From assembly GCF_006538745.1 (NCBI RefSeq), contig NZ_BJLR01000025.1, positions 1 to 64,000 of the forward strand: 64,000 nucleotides of DNA, read 5' to 3'. Below the pieces are notes generated by a model. The model was not told the DNA's origin, ran no database searches, and saw only the letters and a list, made by a program, of their open reading frames with translations. The stretch's first letter is position 1. Every line of letters begins with the position of its first letter. The stretch is from Cellulomonas cellasea. GTDB lineage: Bacteria > Actinomycetota > Actinomycetes > Actinomycetales > Cellulomonadaceae. This document shows, one piece after another, positions 26,127 to 34,840 of this stretch. Position numbers and translations under genes: made by a program.

Positions 26127-28892
26127 TCACCCCGTGGTGCACGCCGTGCCGTTCAGCGTGAACGCCGACGGCCGCGCGTTCGCGCCCGAGTACGAGGCGT
26201 TGAACCCCACCTCGGCCGTCGCCCCCGCCGCGAGGGCGCCGTTCCACGCCGCGTTCGACACCGTCACCGCCGTGCCGCTCTGCGCGAACTCGCCCGACCA
26301 CCCGTTCGTGACCTTCTGGTTCCCCGCGAAGGAGAAGCCCAGCCGCCACGACTGCAGGGCGCTCGCGGACGTGTTGGTGATCTTGACCGACGCCGTGAAG
26401 CCGGAGCCCCAGTCGCTGGTCGTGTAGGTCACCCGGCACGCCCCGGGGGCCATGGTGGCCGTCGAGGTCGGGGTCGGCGTCGGCGTCGAGGTGGCCGTCG
26501 GCGTGGCGGTCGGGGTCACGGTCGGCGTCGGGGTGGACGTCGCCGTGGGAGTCGCGGTGGACGTCGGCGTCGCGGTCGGTGTCGGCACCGTCCCGTCGAG
26601 GTCGCCCATCACGATGCCGCGCCCGTTGGTGCCGACGTAGACCCGGCCGTACACGTCGGGGTCGCCCGTGATGGCCCCGCCGGTCCACGCCCACTGGTGC
26701 TGGTCGTCGTTGATGCGCACCCACGTGGCGCCCGCGTCGTCGGACCGGAAGATGCCGCGCACGCCGCCGATCTTCGCGGAGGTGTACACCGCCGGGTACG
26801 TCGTCCCCGGGGCCGCCTTGCCGAAGCCCACGACGTCGCCCTGGTCGACGCCTCCCAGGCGCGTGAACGTCTTCCCGGAGTCCGTCGAGCGCCACAGGCC
26901 GTACGCCGAGGTCGCTGCGCCGCCCGCGAGCCACACGTCGCCCTCGACGCCCGGGACCGCCGCGAAGCGCAGGTTGCCCTCAGTCGGCAGACCCGTCGCG
27001 GCCGACGCCGAGAAGCTCACCCCGCCGTCCGTCGAGACGTACACCCTCCCGGCGGCGTACGCGTAGAACGTCTTCGGGTTCACGCGGTCCGACTCGACGC
27101 GCGCACCGGCCGGCACCCCCGTCGAGGCCGTCCACGACGACCCGAACGTCGTCGAGACGTGCACGCCCGTGCCCTCGGGGCTCCACACGATCGCCCCGCC
27201 GTCCGCGCTCATCGCGACGGTGCCCGAGCCCGTGACGCCCGCGGGCTCCTGCCCGGCCCACCAGCTGCTGCCCGAGCTCGTCGAGACGCCGATGTGCGAC
27301 TCGACGGCGCCGTCGACCGCCTGCCCGACCCGCACCATCGTGGCCGGCTTCAGCGCCGCGAAGTCCACCCCGGTGACCGAGCCGTGGTACGGCTGGGTGT
27401 ACATCCTCGACGGGACCGTGCGGACGTCGGTGTGCACGAACCCGCCGATGTCCCCGAGCCCCGAGACGAGCTCGACCGCACCGGGCGGCGCCGCGAGGTC
27501 GAGCACCGCGGTCTCCTCGAGCCCCTGCGCCCGCACCGTGATGTCGATCTTCCCGCCCGCGTCCCACCGTGTCAGGTTGTCGGTGCCGTAGATCGTCGCG
27601 CCCGTCCCGTACAGCGCGCGGTCCGAGTCGAACGGGTCGATCTCGAACGACTCCGTCATCCAGCCGAGCTTCGGGCTGAGCTCCGGCTCGACCGACTGCT
27701 TGCCGAACGTGAGCCACGGCGCGCCGCTGATGTCCTGCGTGTAGCGCAGCGTCCGGGCCGGGTAGCCCGCCCAGTCCCAGATCCGCGTCCACGTCGCCCC
27801 GCGGTCGGTGCTGCGGAACACGTTGATGTCCGGCCACCACGACACCTGCGTCGTGACCATGATCGTGTCCGGGTCCTGCCGGTCGATCGTCAGGCCCGAG
27901 TACCCGAACGTGTTGTCCGTGCTCGACGAGGGGACCGGGCTGATCTGCGTCCACGCGCCCGTCGTCGTGTCGAGCCGCCACACGTCACCCTTGCCGCCGT
28001 CGTACGGGCCGCCCGTGTCCGACGTCGCGACGTACAGCTGCTTGCCGACGTGGTCGAAGACGCCCTTGTGCGGCAGGTACCCGGTCGGCTGACCCGCCAC
28101 CCGCTCCCACGTCACGCCGGCGTCGGTCGAGCGGTAGACGCTGTTCTCCTTGTCGGCGACCCCGACGTACAGCGTCCTCGTCGCCTGACCCCTCGTCCCC
28201 GTCGTCGGGTCGAACGTCGTCCACAGCACGCCCTGGTTGTCGGCGGTGTAGTCGTAGGACGCGTCCTGCACGTAGTTCCCCACGTTCGGGAAGCTCGTGA
28301 CCTTGTTCCAGGTGGCCCCGTAGTCGGTGCTCCGCCACAGGCCGTTGCCGCTCTCGGCCCCGAAGTACAGGATCGAGCTCTTGTTCGGGTCGATGCTGAG
28401 CCGCTCACCCATGCCGCGCCCCGGCATGTTGCCGCCCACCTTGAACGGCAGGACCGTCGTCCGCCACGTCTCGCCCTTGTCGGTCGAGCGCAGGATCGCC
28501 CCGTTGTTCGGGTCCCAGCCGTTCGTGTAGGTGCCCGCCGCGACGTACACCCGGTTCGTCTCCACCGGGTCCGTCGCGAGGCTCAGGATGCCGTTGTGCC
28601 CCCAGTCGTCCCACCCCACGTGGTCCGTGATCGGCACCCAGCGCCGCGTCGCCTTGTCGAGCCGGTACGCGCCCCCGATGTCGGTGCGTGCGTACACCAG
28701 GTCCTTCTCCGACTGGTTGAAGACGATCCCGGGGACGAAGCCCCCGCCCACGACCTCCACGTTGCCCCAGCCGTACCCGGTGGCCGCAGCCGCCCCGGGG
28801 GCCGAGGCGACGTCCGCCGCGCTCACGCCGACCGCCGCCGCAGCGACCAGGCCGATCGCCGTCAGTGGCGCCATCACTGGTAGGACACGCAT
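26127..28892 (-). CDS. Secreted GH74 xyloglucanase with CBM2
   Basis: A 921-residue secreted enzyme. The signal peptide covers about residues 1-37 (cleavage near AAAAT). The GH74 double beta-propeller covers about 40-765; the two catalytic aspartates are D71 in ARTDIGGAYR and D481 in GLGDIGGF. Repeated GxTW/STDxG blade motifs run throughout. A Pro/Thr/Ser linker (about 767-813) leads to a CBM2 cellulose-binding module (about 814-921). GH74 enzymes hydrolyse xyloglucan backbones. AAGGAG lies 8 bases before the ATG at 28892. It is divergent from a SARP-type regulator gene. Confidence 0.94.
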   Translation of the reverse strand: MRVLPVMAPLTAIGLVAAAAVGVSAADVASAPGAAAATGYGWGNVEVVGGGFVPGIVFNQSEKDLVYARTDIGGAYRLDKATRRWVPITDHVGWDDWGHNGILSLATDPVETNRVYVAAGTYTNGWDPNNGAILRSTDKGETWRTTVLPFKVGGNMPGRGMGERLSIDPNKSSILYFGAESGNGLWRSTDYGATWNKVTSFPNVGNYVQDASYDYTADNQGVLWTTFDPTTGTRGQATRTLYVGVADKENSVYRSTDAGVTWERVAGQPTGYLPHKGVFDHVGKQLYVATSDTGGPYDGGKGDVWRLDTTTGAWTQISPVPSSSTDNTFGYSGLTIDRQDPDTIMVTTQVSWWPDINVFRSTDRGATWTRIWDWAGYPARTLRYTQDISGAPWLTFGKQSVEPELSPKLGWMTESFEIDPFDSDRALYGTGATIYGTDNLTRWDAGGKIDITVRAQGLEETAVLDLAAPPGAVELVSGLGDIGGFVHTDVRTVPSRMYTQPYHGSVTGVDFAALKPATMVRVGQAVDGAVESHIGVSTSSGSSWWAGQEPAGVTGSGTVAMSADGGAIVWSPEGTGVHVSTTFGSSWTASTGVPAGARVESDRVNPKTFYAYAAGRVYVSTDGGVSFSASAATGLPTEGNLRFAAVPGVEGDVWLAGGAATSAYGLWRSTDSGKTFTRLGGVDQGDVVGFGKAAPGTTYPAVYTSAKIGGVRGIFRSDDAGATWVRINDDQHQWAWTGGAITGDPDVYGRVYVGTNGRGIVMGDLDGTVPTPTATPTSTATPTATSTPTPTVTPTATPTATSTPTPTPTSTATMAPGACRVTYTTSDWGSGFTASVKITNTSASALQSWRLGFSFAGNQKVTNGWSGEFAQSGTAVTVSNAAWNGALAAGATAEVGFNASYSGANARPSAFTLNGTACTTG
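26452..26590. repeat. Low-complexity linker repeat in GH74 gene
   Basis: Imperfect 6- to 12-base repeats of the GTCGGCGTC kind encode the Pro-Thr-Ala-Ser linker between catalytic and binding modules. This is normal for secreted actinobacterial cellulases and prone to length variation. Confidence 0.8.
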
Positions 28893-28965
28893 CCGGTTCA
28901 CTCCTTCGGGAACGGTGAGGTGCCCCCGGGACCCGGACAGTGGGCTGCGGCGGCGCCCGACCGTA

Positions 28966-29042
28966 TCGAAGCGGTTCGACGACCACGAGGCCACGAAACA
29001 TTTCAGCGCACCCCGAAGCGCCCATTCCCCCCGAAACGCCCA
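28966..29042. promoter_or_regulatory. Operator-like repeats between GH74 and SARP-type regulator
   Basis: The 232-base divergent gap contains the palindrome TCGAA-GCGG-TTCGA (28966-28979) and two direct copies of CCCGAARCGCCCA (29012-29024 and 29030-29042, 18 bp apart). The stretch 28975-29060 is the least GC-rich part of the gap, as expected for promoters. Binding partners are unknown; the regulator at 29125 and a LacI protein are candidates. Confidence 0.5.
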
Positions 29043-29124
29043 CCCGATACTGTGCACCGGTACGCGGCACGAGGGGCACGAGGGCAGTTGCAACGACGCA
29101 ACGGGACACCCAGGCGAGGTGCGT

Positions 29125-32100
29125 ATGACCACATCAGGCCAACCGGCCCTGCTCCGCAGCCGCACCTGGCCGCCCCCCGCACCCACCCTGCACCGACCCC
29201 ACCTCCTCCACACCCTCCTCGCCCCCGACACCCCCCACCTCGCCGCCCTCGTCGCTCCCGCCGGCTGGGGCAAGACCACCCTCCTCGCCGACGCCACCAC
29301 GACGTGGACCGGCGCTCGCGGATGGCTGACCCTCGACCCGGGGCTCCGCGACCTCACCGCGCTGCTCGAGCACCTGCGCCTCGCGTGCGCCGCCCTCACC
29401 GACGCGCCCGCGCCGTGGACGACGGCGGAGCACGCCGTCGCCGCGCTGCACGAGTCCGGGCCCCCGGGGCTGCTCGTGCTCGACGACGTGCACACCCTGG
29501 GCGCCGGTCCCGCGGCCGACGCCGTCACGCTGCTGCTGCGCCACCAGCCCGCCCGGCTGCGCGTGCTGCTCGCCTCGCGCACGACGCCGGCCGCTCTGCT
29601 CACGCGGCGCCTGCGCGGCACGGCGACCCAGCTCGACGCCGACGACCTGCGGCTGCGGACCTGGGAGGTCGCCGAGCTCGCGCGGACGCACGGCTCGCCG
29701 GTCACGGCCCGCGAGGTCGTGGCGCTCACCCGGCGCACCGGAGGGTGGGCCGCGGGCGTCGAGCTGTTCGACCTCGCGACGCGCCGCCTGCCCGCCTCCC
29801 GACGGCGCGACGTCGCGGGGGAGGGAACCGGCCTCGAGCACGAGTACCTGAGCTGGCACGTCCTGGCCGACGTCCCCGACGCCACCCGCGAGTTCCTCGT
29901 CACGACGAGCGTCCTCGCGCACCTGACGGTCGCCCGCTGCACGGCGCTCGTCGACGGCGACGCGCGTCAGCACCTCGACGCCGCCCAGGACCTCGGGATC
30001 GTCAGCGCCGCGCCCGACGACCCCGGCCGGTTCCGCTGCACCGGGCCGCTGCGCGCGCACCTGCTCGACGCGCTCGAGCGGCGCGACGGCCCTGCCCGCA
30101 CGCGCGCCCTGCACGCGGCGGCCGCGCGCCTCGCCGCCGCCGACGGCGACCCGCACGACGCGCTCGACGCCGCGTGCCGCGCCCACGACCACGCGACGGT
30201 GCACCACCTCCTCGCGGTCGACGGCCCCGAGCTCGCGCGACGCCCCGGACCCTGGCTCGACGAGCTCCCCGACGTGCTGCGCGCGAGCGACCCGTGGGCG
30301 CTCCTCGCGGGTGCGCGCCGCAGCGTCGCCGACGGGGACCTCCGCGCCGCCGCGCACGCCTACCGCGCGGCCCTCGACCACGCCGCCACCGCGGCCGACC
30401 GTGCGGGGGTCCAGCGCGAGCTCGCGTGCGTCCTCGCGTGGGTGCCCGGCGCCGACCGCCTGGCCCTCCGGCGGGAGCCGGCCCGCGCGGCGCTCGTCGC
30501 GCCGGACCGGAGCCGGTCGGGCGCCACCTCCGGTGACCGGCCCACGGTCGCCCGCGGGCTCGCGGAGCTGGTCGCGGGCGACCCCCGCCGCAGCGCCGAC
30601 CAGCTGGGCGCCGTCGTCGACGCCGGCGCGGCCACACCGGTGGTCGAGGCGCTCGCGCTCCTCGGCCGGGCCGCGGCGCTCAGCCTCACCGGGGACGCCG
30701 CGGCGCACGACGCCCGGACCCGCGCGAGCACCGCGGCGCACCTGCTCGGCAGCGCGGCGCTCGAGCGCCTCGCGGAGGGACTCGACCTCGCGTGCCGCCC
30801 GCGCCCGCACCGGCGCGCGCTGCGGCACCTCGCGGAGTGCGCCGACGCCGCCGGCGACGACTGGGGTGCCGCCGTGCTCCGGCTCCTCGCGCTGTGCGCG
30901 GACCTGACCCGCCGGGCGGCCACGCCCGGAGACGCCGACGACCTGCGTGCCCGCTTCGCGGCCCTCGACGCACCGGCGGCGGCCGCCTGGTGCACCGGGA
31001 TCTCCGCGGTGGCACGCGCGCACGCCGCAGGGCGGCCCCTGGCGCGTGCCGTCGGCCGCCACCGCGACACCGGCGAGCCGGGCCTCGTGGCGGCGGAGGA
31101 CGCCCCGCAGCCGACGGGTGTCCCGGCGGCCCTCGTCCGGCTCGCGAGCACCGGCGCGACGGCCGTCCCGGCGTCGGTGCCCGGCGGCCAGGGCTCCGCG
31201 CGGCTCACGGCGGGGGGCGACGCGTCGGGGGCGTCCGCGCGCGGCTGGCTCGACGCGGTGGCCCGGACGCTGGAGTCGTCGGGGCGCCGAGCAGCGCGGC
31301 GCGGCACCGCGGGGTCCGCCGGCGTCGTCCCGCTGACCGGGGATCGGCGCGCCGTCCCGCGTGGTCCGGTGCCCGTGCACGCGTGGGTCGGCCGGGCCGG
31401 GCTCGAGCCCCCTGGACCGGTCGCGGCGCTCGGACGGGTCGCGGCGCTCGACGTCGCGACGCGACCGCACGCACTCGTCCCTGCGCCGGCGACGCCCGGC
31501 CCGCCGGTGACGCCCGCGGTGGGCGGCACGCGTCTCGTCGTCCGGTGCCTCGGGGGCTTCTCGCTCGACCGGGACGGTCGCCCGGTGCCGCTCGTGCACC
31601 TGCGCCCCCAGCACCAGGAGCTGCTGCGGGCGTTGTGCGCGCACGCCGGTGCCCCGGTGAACCGCGACCGGCTGCTCGAGTGGTTCTGGCCGGGGCGGGA
31701 CCCCGAGCGCGCGCAGCACAGCCTCCAGGTCGCCGTCAGCGAGCTGCGCAAGCTCCTCGAGCCGGCGACACCCGGCGCGCGGGGCTCGGTGATCTGCCGC
31801 GACGCCGGGGGCTACGGCCTCCAGCTCGGGCCCGACGACGAGCACGACGCCCGCACCTTCGAGCGCCTGCTGCACGACGCCCGGATCGCCGCCGACGGCG
31901 CGGCGGGGACCGCGCTCTACCAGGCTGCGGTCGACGCCTACCCCGCGGACCTCCTGCCGGACGACGGCGTGAGCGAGTGGGTCGTGCACGAGCGCGAGCG
32001 GCTGCGCACCGCCGCCGTGTCCGCGTGCCGGGTGCTCGCCGACCGGTACGCGCGGGCGGGCGACCACGCGGCGGCGATCCAGGTGTGCCGCCGGGGCCTC

Positions 32101-32361
32101 GCGGTCGACGCCTACCAGGACGGCCTGTGGCAGCGGCTCGCCCTCTCGCTCGACGAGGCCGGGGAGCCGGCGGCCGCGGCGGCGGCCCGGCGTGCGTACG
32201 CCGGGATCCTCCGCGAGCTCGACGTGCTCGTCGGTCCCGGGCCGGCGCGGTCCGGCGCCGCGTCGCGCACGGTCGAGGACGGCGCCCGCACGGCGCCGGT
32301 GCGTGCGGTGCGCGCGGCCGGTCCGCTCGTCGGGTCGGTGCCGCGGCGGACACCTTCCTGA
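29125..32361 (+). CDS. Large regulator: MalT-like NTPase, helical repeats and C-terminal SARP/BTAD module
   Basis: A 1078-residue cytoplasmic protein. Residues about 35-230 form a P-loop NTPase (Walker A APAGWGKTT, Walker B LLVLDDVH). About 250-640 are Ala/Arg-rich helical repeats of TPR type; about 640-790 look disordered. About 800-895 form an OmpR-type winged helix (VRCLGGFSLDRDGRPVPL, QHSLQVAVSELRKLLEP), followed by a BTAD domain to about 1045. SARP modules usually sit at the N-terminus, so the order is reversed here. The ATG is preceded by GCGAGG. The divergent GH74 gene is a plausible target. Confidence 0.87.
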   Translation: MTTSGQPALLRSRTWPPPAPTLHRPHLLHTLLAPDTPHLAALVAPAGWGKTTLLADATTTWTGARGWLTLDPGLRDLTALLEHLRLACAALTDAPAPWTTAEHAVAALHESGPPGLLVLDDVHTLGAGPAADAVTLLLRHQPARLRVLLASRTTPAALLTRRLRGTATQLDADDLRLRTWEVAELARTHGSPVTAREVVALTRRTGGWAAGVELFDLATRRLPASRRRDVAGEGTGLEHEYLSWHVLADVPDATREFLVTTSVLAHLTVARCTALVDGDARQHLDAAQDLGIVSAAPDDPGRFRCTGPLRAHLLDALERRDGPARTRALHAAAARLAAADGDPHDALDAACRAHDHATVHHLLAVDGPELARRPGPWLDELPDVLRASDPWALLAGARRSVADGDLRAAAHAYRAALDHAATAADRAGVQRELACVLAWVPGADRLALRREPARAALVAPDRSRSGATSGDRPTVARGLAELVAGDPRRSADQLGAVVDAGAATPVVEALALLGRAAALSLTGDAAAHDARTRASTAAHLLGSAALERLAEGLDLACRPRPHRRALRHLAECADAAGDDWGAAVLRLLALCADLTRRAATPGDADDLRARFAALDAPAAAAWCTGISAVARAHAAGRPLARAVGRHRDTGEPGLVAAEDAPQPTGVPAALVRLASTGATAVPASVPGGQGSARLTAGGDASGASARGWLDAVARTLESSGRRAARRGTAGSAGVVPLTGDRRAVPRGPVPVHAWVGRAGLEPPGPVAALGRVAALDVATRPHALVPAPATPGPPVTPAVGGTRLVVRCLGGFSLDRDGRPVPLVHLRPQHQELLRALCAHAGAPVNRDRLLEWFWPGRDPERAQHSLQVAVSELRKLLEPATPGARGSVICRDAGGYGLQLGPDDEHDARTFERLLHDARIAADGAAGTALYQAAVDAYPADLLPDDGVSEWVVHERERLRTAAVSACRVLADRYARAGDHAAAIQVCRRGLAVDAYQDGLWQRLALSLDEAGEPAAAAAARRAYAGILRELDVLVGPGPARSGAASRTVEDGARTAPVRAVRAAGPLVGSVPRRTPS

Positions 32362-32396
32362 GCCCAGCCGCCCCGCCCGACCTGGCCCACCCAGCC

Positions 32397-32460
32397 GGCC
32401 CAGCCCTGCGTAGCCGTGCCCTGCCTGGCCCAGCCCTGCCCGGCCCTGCGTAGAGCAGAG
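32397..32460. repeat. Short direct repeats between convergent regulator genes
   Basis: GGCCCAGCCCTGC occurs at 32397-32409 and 32427-32439, and GGCCCTGCGTAG-like words recur nearby, giving a degenerate CCTGCC-rich tract. No stable terminator stem was identified. It may reflect slippage. Confidence 0.55.
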
Positions 32461-32496
32461 AGCCCAGGCGCCCCGCGCGTGCCAGCGACCGGTGGA

Positions 32497-33231
32497 CTAC
32501 GCCAGGCCGTGCCGCACGGCGTACGCGACCGCGTGCGAGCGGTTGCGCAGGCCGAAGCGCCGCGTGATGTCCTGGATCACGGTCTTGACGGTGCGCTCCG
32601 AGTAGCAGAGCCGGTGCGCGATCTCGCGCGTGTCCGACCCCGCGGCGAGCATCCGCAGGACCTCGATCTCCCGCTCGCTCAGCGCCGGGCCGGCACCGGC
32701 TCTCGTCGCGGGGGCCGCGTGCTCACCGGCTCCCTGCGCCACGGGTGCGACATGCGGTGCGGGCGCCGCGTGCGGCGCAGGCGCGGCGGCGGCCGCCCGC
32801 AGGAGCGCGGCCAGGCTCGCGCGCGTCACGTCCCGGCGCCACAGCACCCCGACGACGCCGGCGGACCGGGCGAGCGCGAAGTCCTGCGCGTCGAGCTCGG
32901 TGACCACGAGGACGCGCCGTGCCCGCTGGCGACCGCCCGGGTCGGCCGACGCGAGGTCCTCGGCGCGGACGTGGTCCAGCACGAGGAGCTGCACGTCGGC
33001 CGCGCCCCGCTCGGGGCGCGGCACGAGGACGAGGTCGGCGCAGTCGCGCAGCAGGGTCTCGAGGCCGGCGGCGCTGAGCGCGTCGTCGCAGTGCACGGCG
33101 ACGTGGACGCGGGGGAGCGGCTCGGGGCGCACGTGGGCGGCACGGTCGTGCGTGGGCCTGTCGTGGGCGGTGCGGTCGGCGACCGGTGCAACGGGACGCT
33201 GGGTCGCCGGACGCGTGGCTGTCGTCGTCAT
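32497..33231 (-). CDS. LuxR-type regulator with atypical receiver-like domain
   Basis: A 244-residue protein. The C-terminal NarL/LuxR helix-turn-helix is clear (LSEREIEVLRMLAAGSDTRE, then RTVKTVIQDITRRFGLRNRS). The N-terminal half resembles a response-regulator receiver (VAVHCDDALSAAGLETLL, LLVLDHV) but the usual switch lysine is replaced within WRRDV, so phosphorylation is doubtful. An Ala/Pro/His-rich linker joins the halves. No histidine kinase is adjacent. ATG at 33231 is favoured; a TTG at 33258 is possible but would fall in the operator-like repeats. Confidence 0.84.
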   Translation of the reverse strand: MTTTATRPATQRPVAPVADRTAHDRPTHDRAAHVRPEPLPRVHVAVHCDDALSAAGLETLLRDCADLVLVPRPERGAADVQLLVLDHVRAEDLASADPGGRQRARRVLVVTELDAQDFALARSAGVVGVLWRRDVTRASLAALLRAAAAAPAPHAAPAPHVAPVAQGAGEHAAPATRAGAGPALSEREIEVLRMLAAGSDTREIAHRLCYSERTVKTVIQDITRRFGLRNRSHAVAYAVRHGLA

Positions 33232-33253
33232 GGGGGCAGCGTGTCCGACGCCG

Positions 33254-33286
33254 CTCAACAGGGGCTCAACAGGGTGTCAACGGGGC
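33254..33286 (-). promoter_or_regulatory. Three heptamer direct repeats at 11-bp period
   Basis: CTCAACAGGGG, CTCAACAGGGT and GTCAACGGGGC lie head to tail (33254-33264, 33265-33275, 33276-33286), ending 22 bases upstream of the LuxR-type start. Read on the coding strand they give GTTGA-type heptamers one helical turn apart, the arrangement bound by SARP regulators. Repeats are seen; the binding protein is inferred. Confidence 0.55.
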
Positions 33287-33428
33287 AGGCCGTCTCGACC
33301 GGGCGTCCAAGTCCGTGCACGATAACGGAAACACGCGCCGCCGACGGCGCAACAGCAACAAGCCACAACCAGCTCAGGACGACCGGGGGCCGGATGCGGC
33401 GGGGCGTCCGAGACGGTAGAACCAGACC

Positions 33429-33638
33429 ATGAGCACCGTGCCCCGCGACCTGACGTCCGACACCGCCGCCGACCACCGCGCCGAGCGCGTCCTCACCGAG
33501 GCGGAGGCTTTCGCCGGTGACGCGCGGACCGGGGGAGACCCGAGCCGGGCCCCGCACTCGCTGTCCGCGACCGAGCAGCAGGCGGACGACGAGGCGATCG
33601 CCGCCACGGAGGAGTGGGACGACCCCGCGCGTCTTTGA
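33429..33638 (+). CDS. Small acidic hypothetical protein
   Basis: A 69-residue, strongly acidic protein with no membrane segment or recognisable domain; it has acidic ends (ATEEWDDPARL) and is rich in Ala, Asp and Glu. Coding is supported by the high third-position GC and by isolation between a promoter-like TAGAAC (33417-33422) and a strong terminator. The ATG lies about 6 bases after that hexamer, so the mRNA may be leaderless. Function unknown. Confidence 0.62.
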   Translation: MSTVPRDLTSDTAADHRAERVLTEAEAFAGDARTGGDPSRAPHSLSATEQQADDEAIAATEEWDDPARL

Positions 33639-33648
33639 GCACAGCCCC

Positions 33649-33702
33649 GCACGCACGGATGCGCCCGACCCCCGGTGAGGGGTCGGGCGCATCCGTGCGT
33701 GC
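33649..33702. terminator. Bidirectional terminator with 24-bp perfect stem
   Basis: A perfect 24-bp inverted repeat (33649-33672 with 33679-33702) and a 6-base loop CGGTGA lie between the small acidic gene and the convergent App1-like gene. Confidence 0.85.
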
Positions 33703-33722
33703 GGTCAGGCCGCCGGCTCAAG

Positions 33723-34832
33723 TCAGGTCAGCGTGACGCCCCGGGACCGCCACTCCTGCAGGATCGCCTTGCCGTCGGCGCCCTGGACCACCGGCACGCC
33801 CTCGGCCTGCGTGCGGCCCTCGGCCCGGCTCGCCTGGTCGGTCGAGGTCGGCGCACCGTGCGCGAGCACGTGCTCGGCCCCCGTCAGCTGACGGATCACG
33901 ACGGCGCGCACCCGGTCCGGCCGCTCGCGCACGAGGCTCGCGTAGATCTCCGGGTCGTGCTGCCCGTCGTCCCCGACGAGCACCCAGCGCATCTCGGGGA
34001 AGTCCTGCACGAGCCGGCGCAGGGTCTGGTTCTTGTGCTCCTGCCCGCTGCGGAACCAGCCGGTGTTGGTGGGCCCCCAGTCGGTCAGCATGAGCGGCCC
34101 GACGGGGTACTCGTGGCGGCGGATGAACCGGCCGAGGGTCGGGGCTGCGTTCCAGGCGCCGGTCGACAGGTAGATCACCGGCATGTCCGGGCGGTCCGTC
34201 AGCAGAGCGCGGTAGAGCGACGCCATCCCCGGGACGGGCTCGCGCGCGTTCTCGTGCCGCACGAAGCTGTTCCAGGCCGCGATCAGGGGACGCGGCAGGC
34301 GCGTGACCATGATCGTGTCGTCGATGTCGCTCACGAGCCCGTAGGGCGTAGCCGGGTCGATCACGAGGACCGGGACCGACTGGCTCGCCCCGCCGGGCGC
34401 CCGCACGGTGACGTCGTGCCAGCCCGGAGCGAGCTCGGCCTCCACGACCGCGTCGACGTACCCGCCGCGGTCCGCGACCGCGGTGAAGGTCCGGCCCGAG
34501 ACCTCGATCTCGACGCGGGCCTCGGGCACCTGCGCGGTCGCGAAGGACCGCCAGCCGCGCACCGCGCCGACGTCGCGCGCGTCGCGCTCGCTCGTCACGG
34601 TGCCGGCACCCGGGAGGTCCGCGTCGGGCACGGCCGGCGAGGCGAGGAGCACGCGCGCGAGCACGCGGACCCACCCGGCCGACGAGCCGTAGCCGACGTA
34701 GGGCTCGATCCGGGCGGTCCACCCGCGGCCGGACAGCCAGCGCGCGACCCGCCGGTTGAGCGCGTCCTCGTAGCGCGCCGCGCGGTGCGGGCGCTGGGTC
34801 GTGGTCGCGGCGGGTCGCGCGTGGTGCGTCAT
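33723..34832 (-). CDS. App1-like phosphatidate phosphatase family protein
   Basis: A 369-residue protein with a beta-rich N-terminal part (about 40-160, with GYVDAVVEAELAPGWHDV) and a HAD-like catalytic part. SDIDDTIM at about residue 168 is the DxDxT motif of App1/lipin phosphatases; ILVGDDGQHDPEIY-like residues (WVLVGDDGQHDPEIY) complete the site. Yeast App1 dephosphorylates phosphatidate; bacterial substrates are not established. It starts 8 bases after the dps stop and is probably co-transcribed with it. Confidence 0.86.
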   Translation of the reverse strand: MTHHARPAATTTQRPHRAARYEDALNRRVARWLSGRGWTARIEPYVGYGSSAGWVRVLARVLLASPAVPDADLPGAGTVTSERDARDVGAVRGWRSFATAQVPEARVEIEVSGRTFTAVADRGGYVDAVVEAELAPGWHDVTVRAPGGASQSVPVLVIDPATPYGLVSDIDDTIMVTRLPRPLIAAWNSFVRHENAREPVPGMASLYRALLTDRPDMPVIYLSTGAWNAAPTLGRFIRRHEYPVGPLMLTDWGPTNTGWFRSGQEHKNQTLRRLVQDFPEMRWVLVGDDGQHDPEIYASLVRERPDRVRAVVIRQLTGAEHVLAHGAPTSTDQASRAEGRTQAEGVPVVQGADGKAILQEWRSRGVTLT

Positions 34833-34840
34833 CGGAGCGC

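Noticed and set aside
26452-26590. Short repeats that could suggest a CRISPR array
   Set aside because: Repeats are 6-12 bases without unique spacers and encode a Pro/Thr linker in frame.
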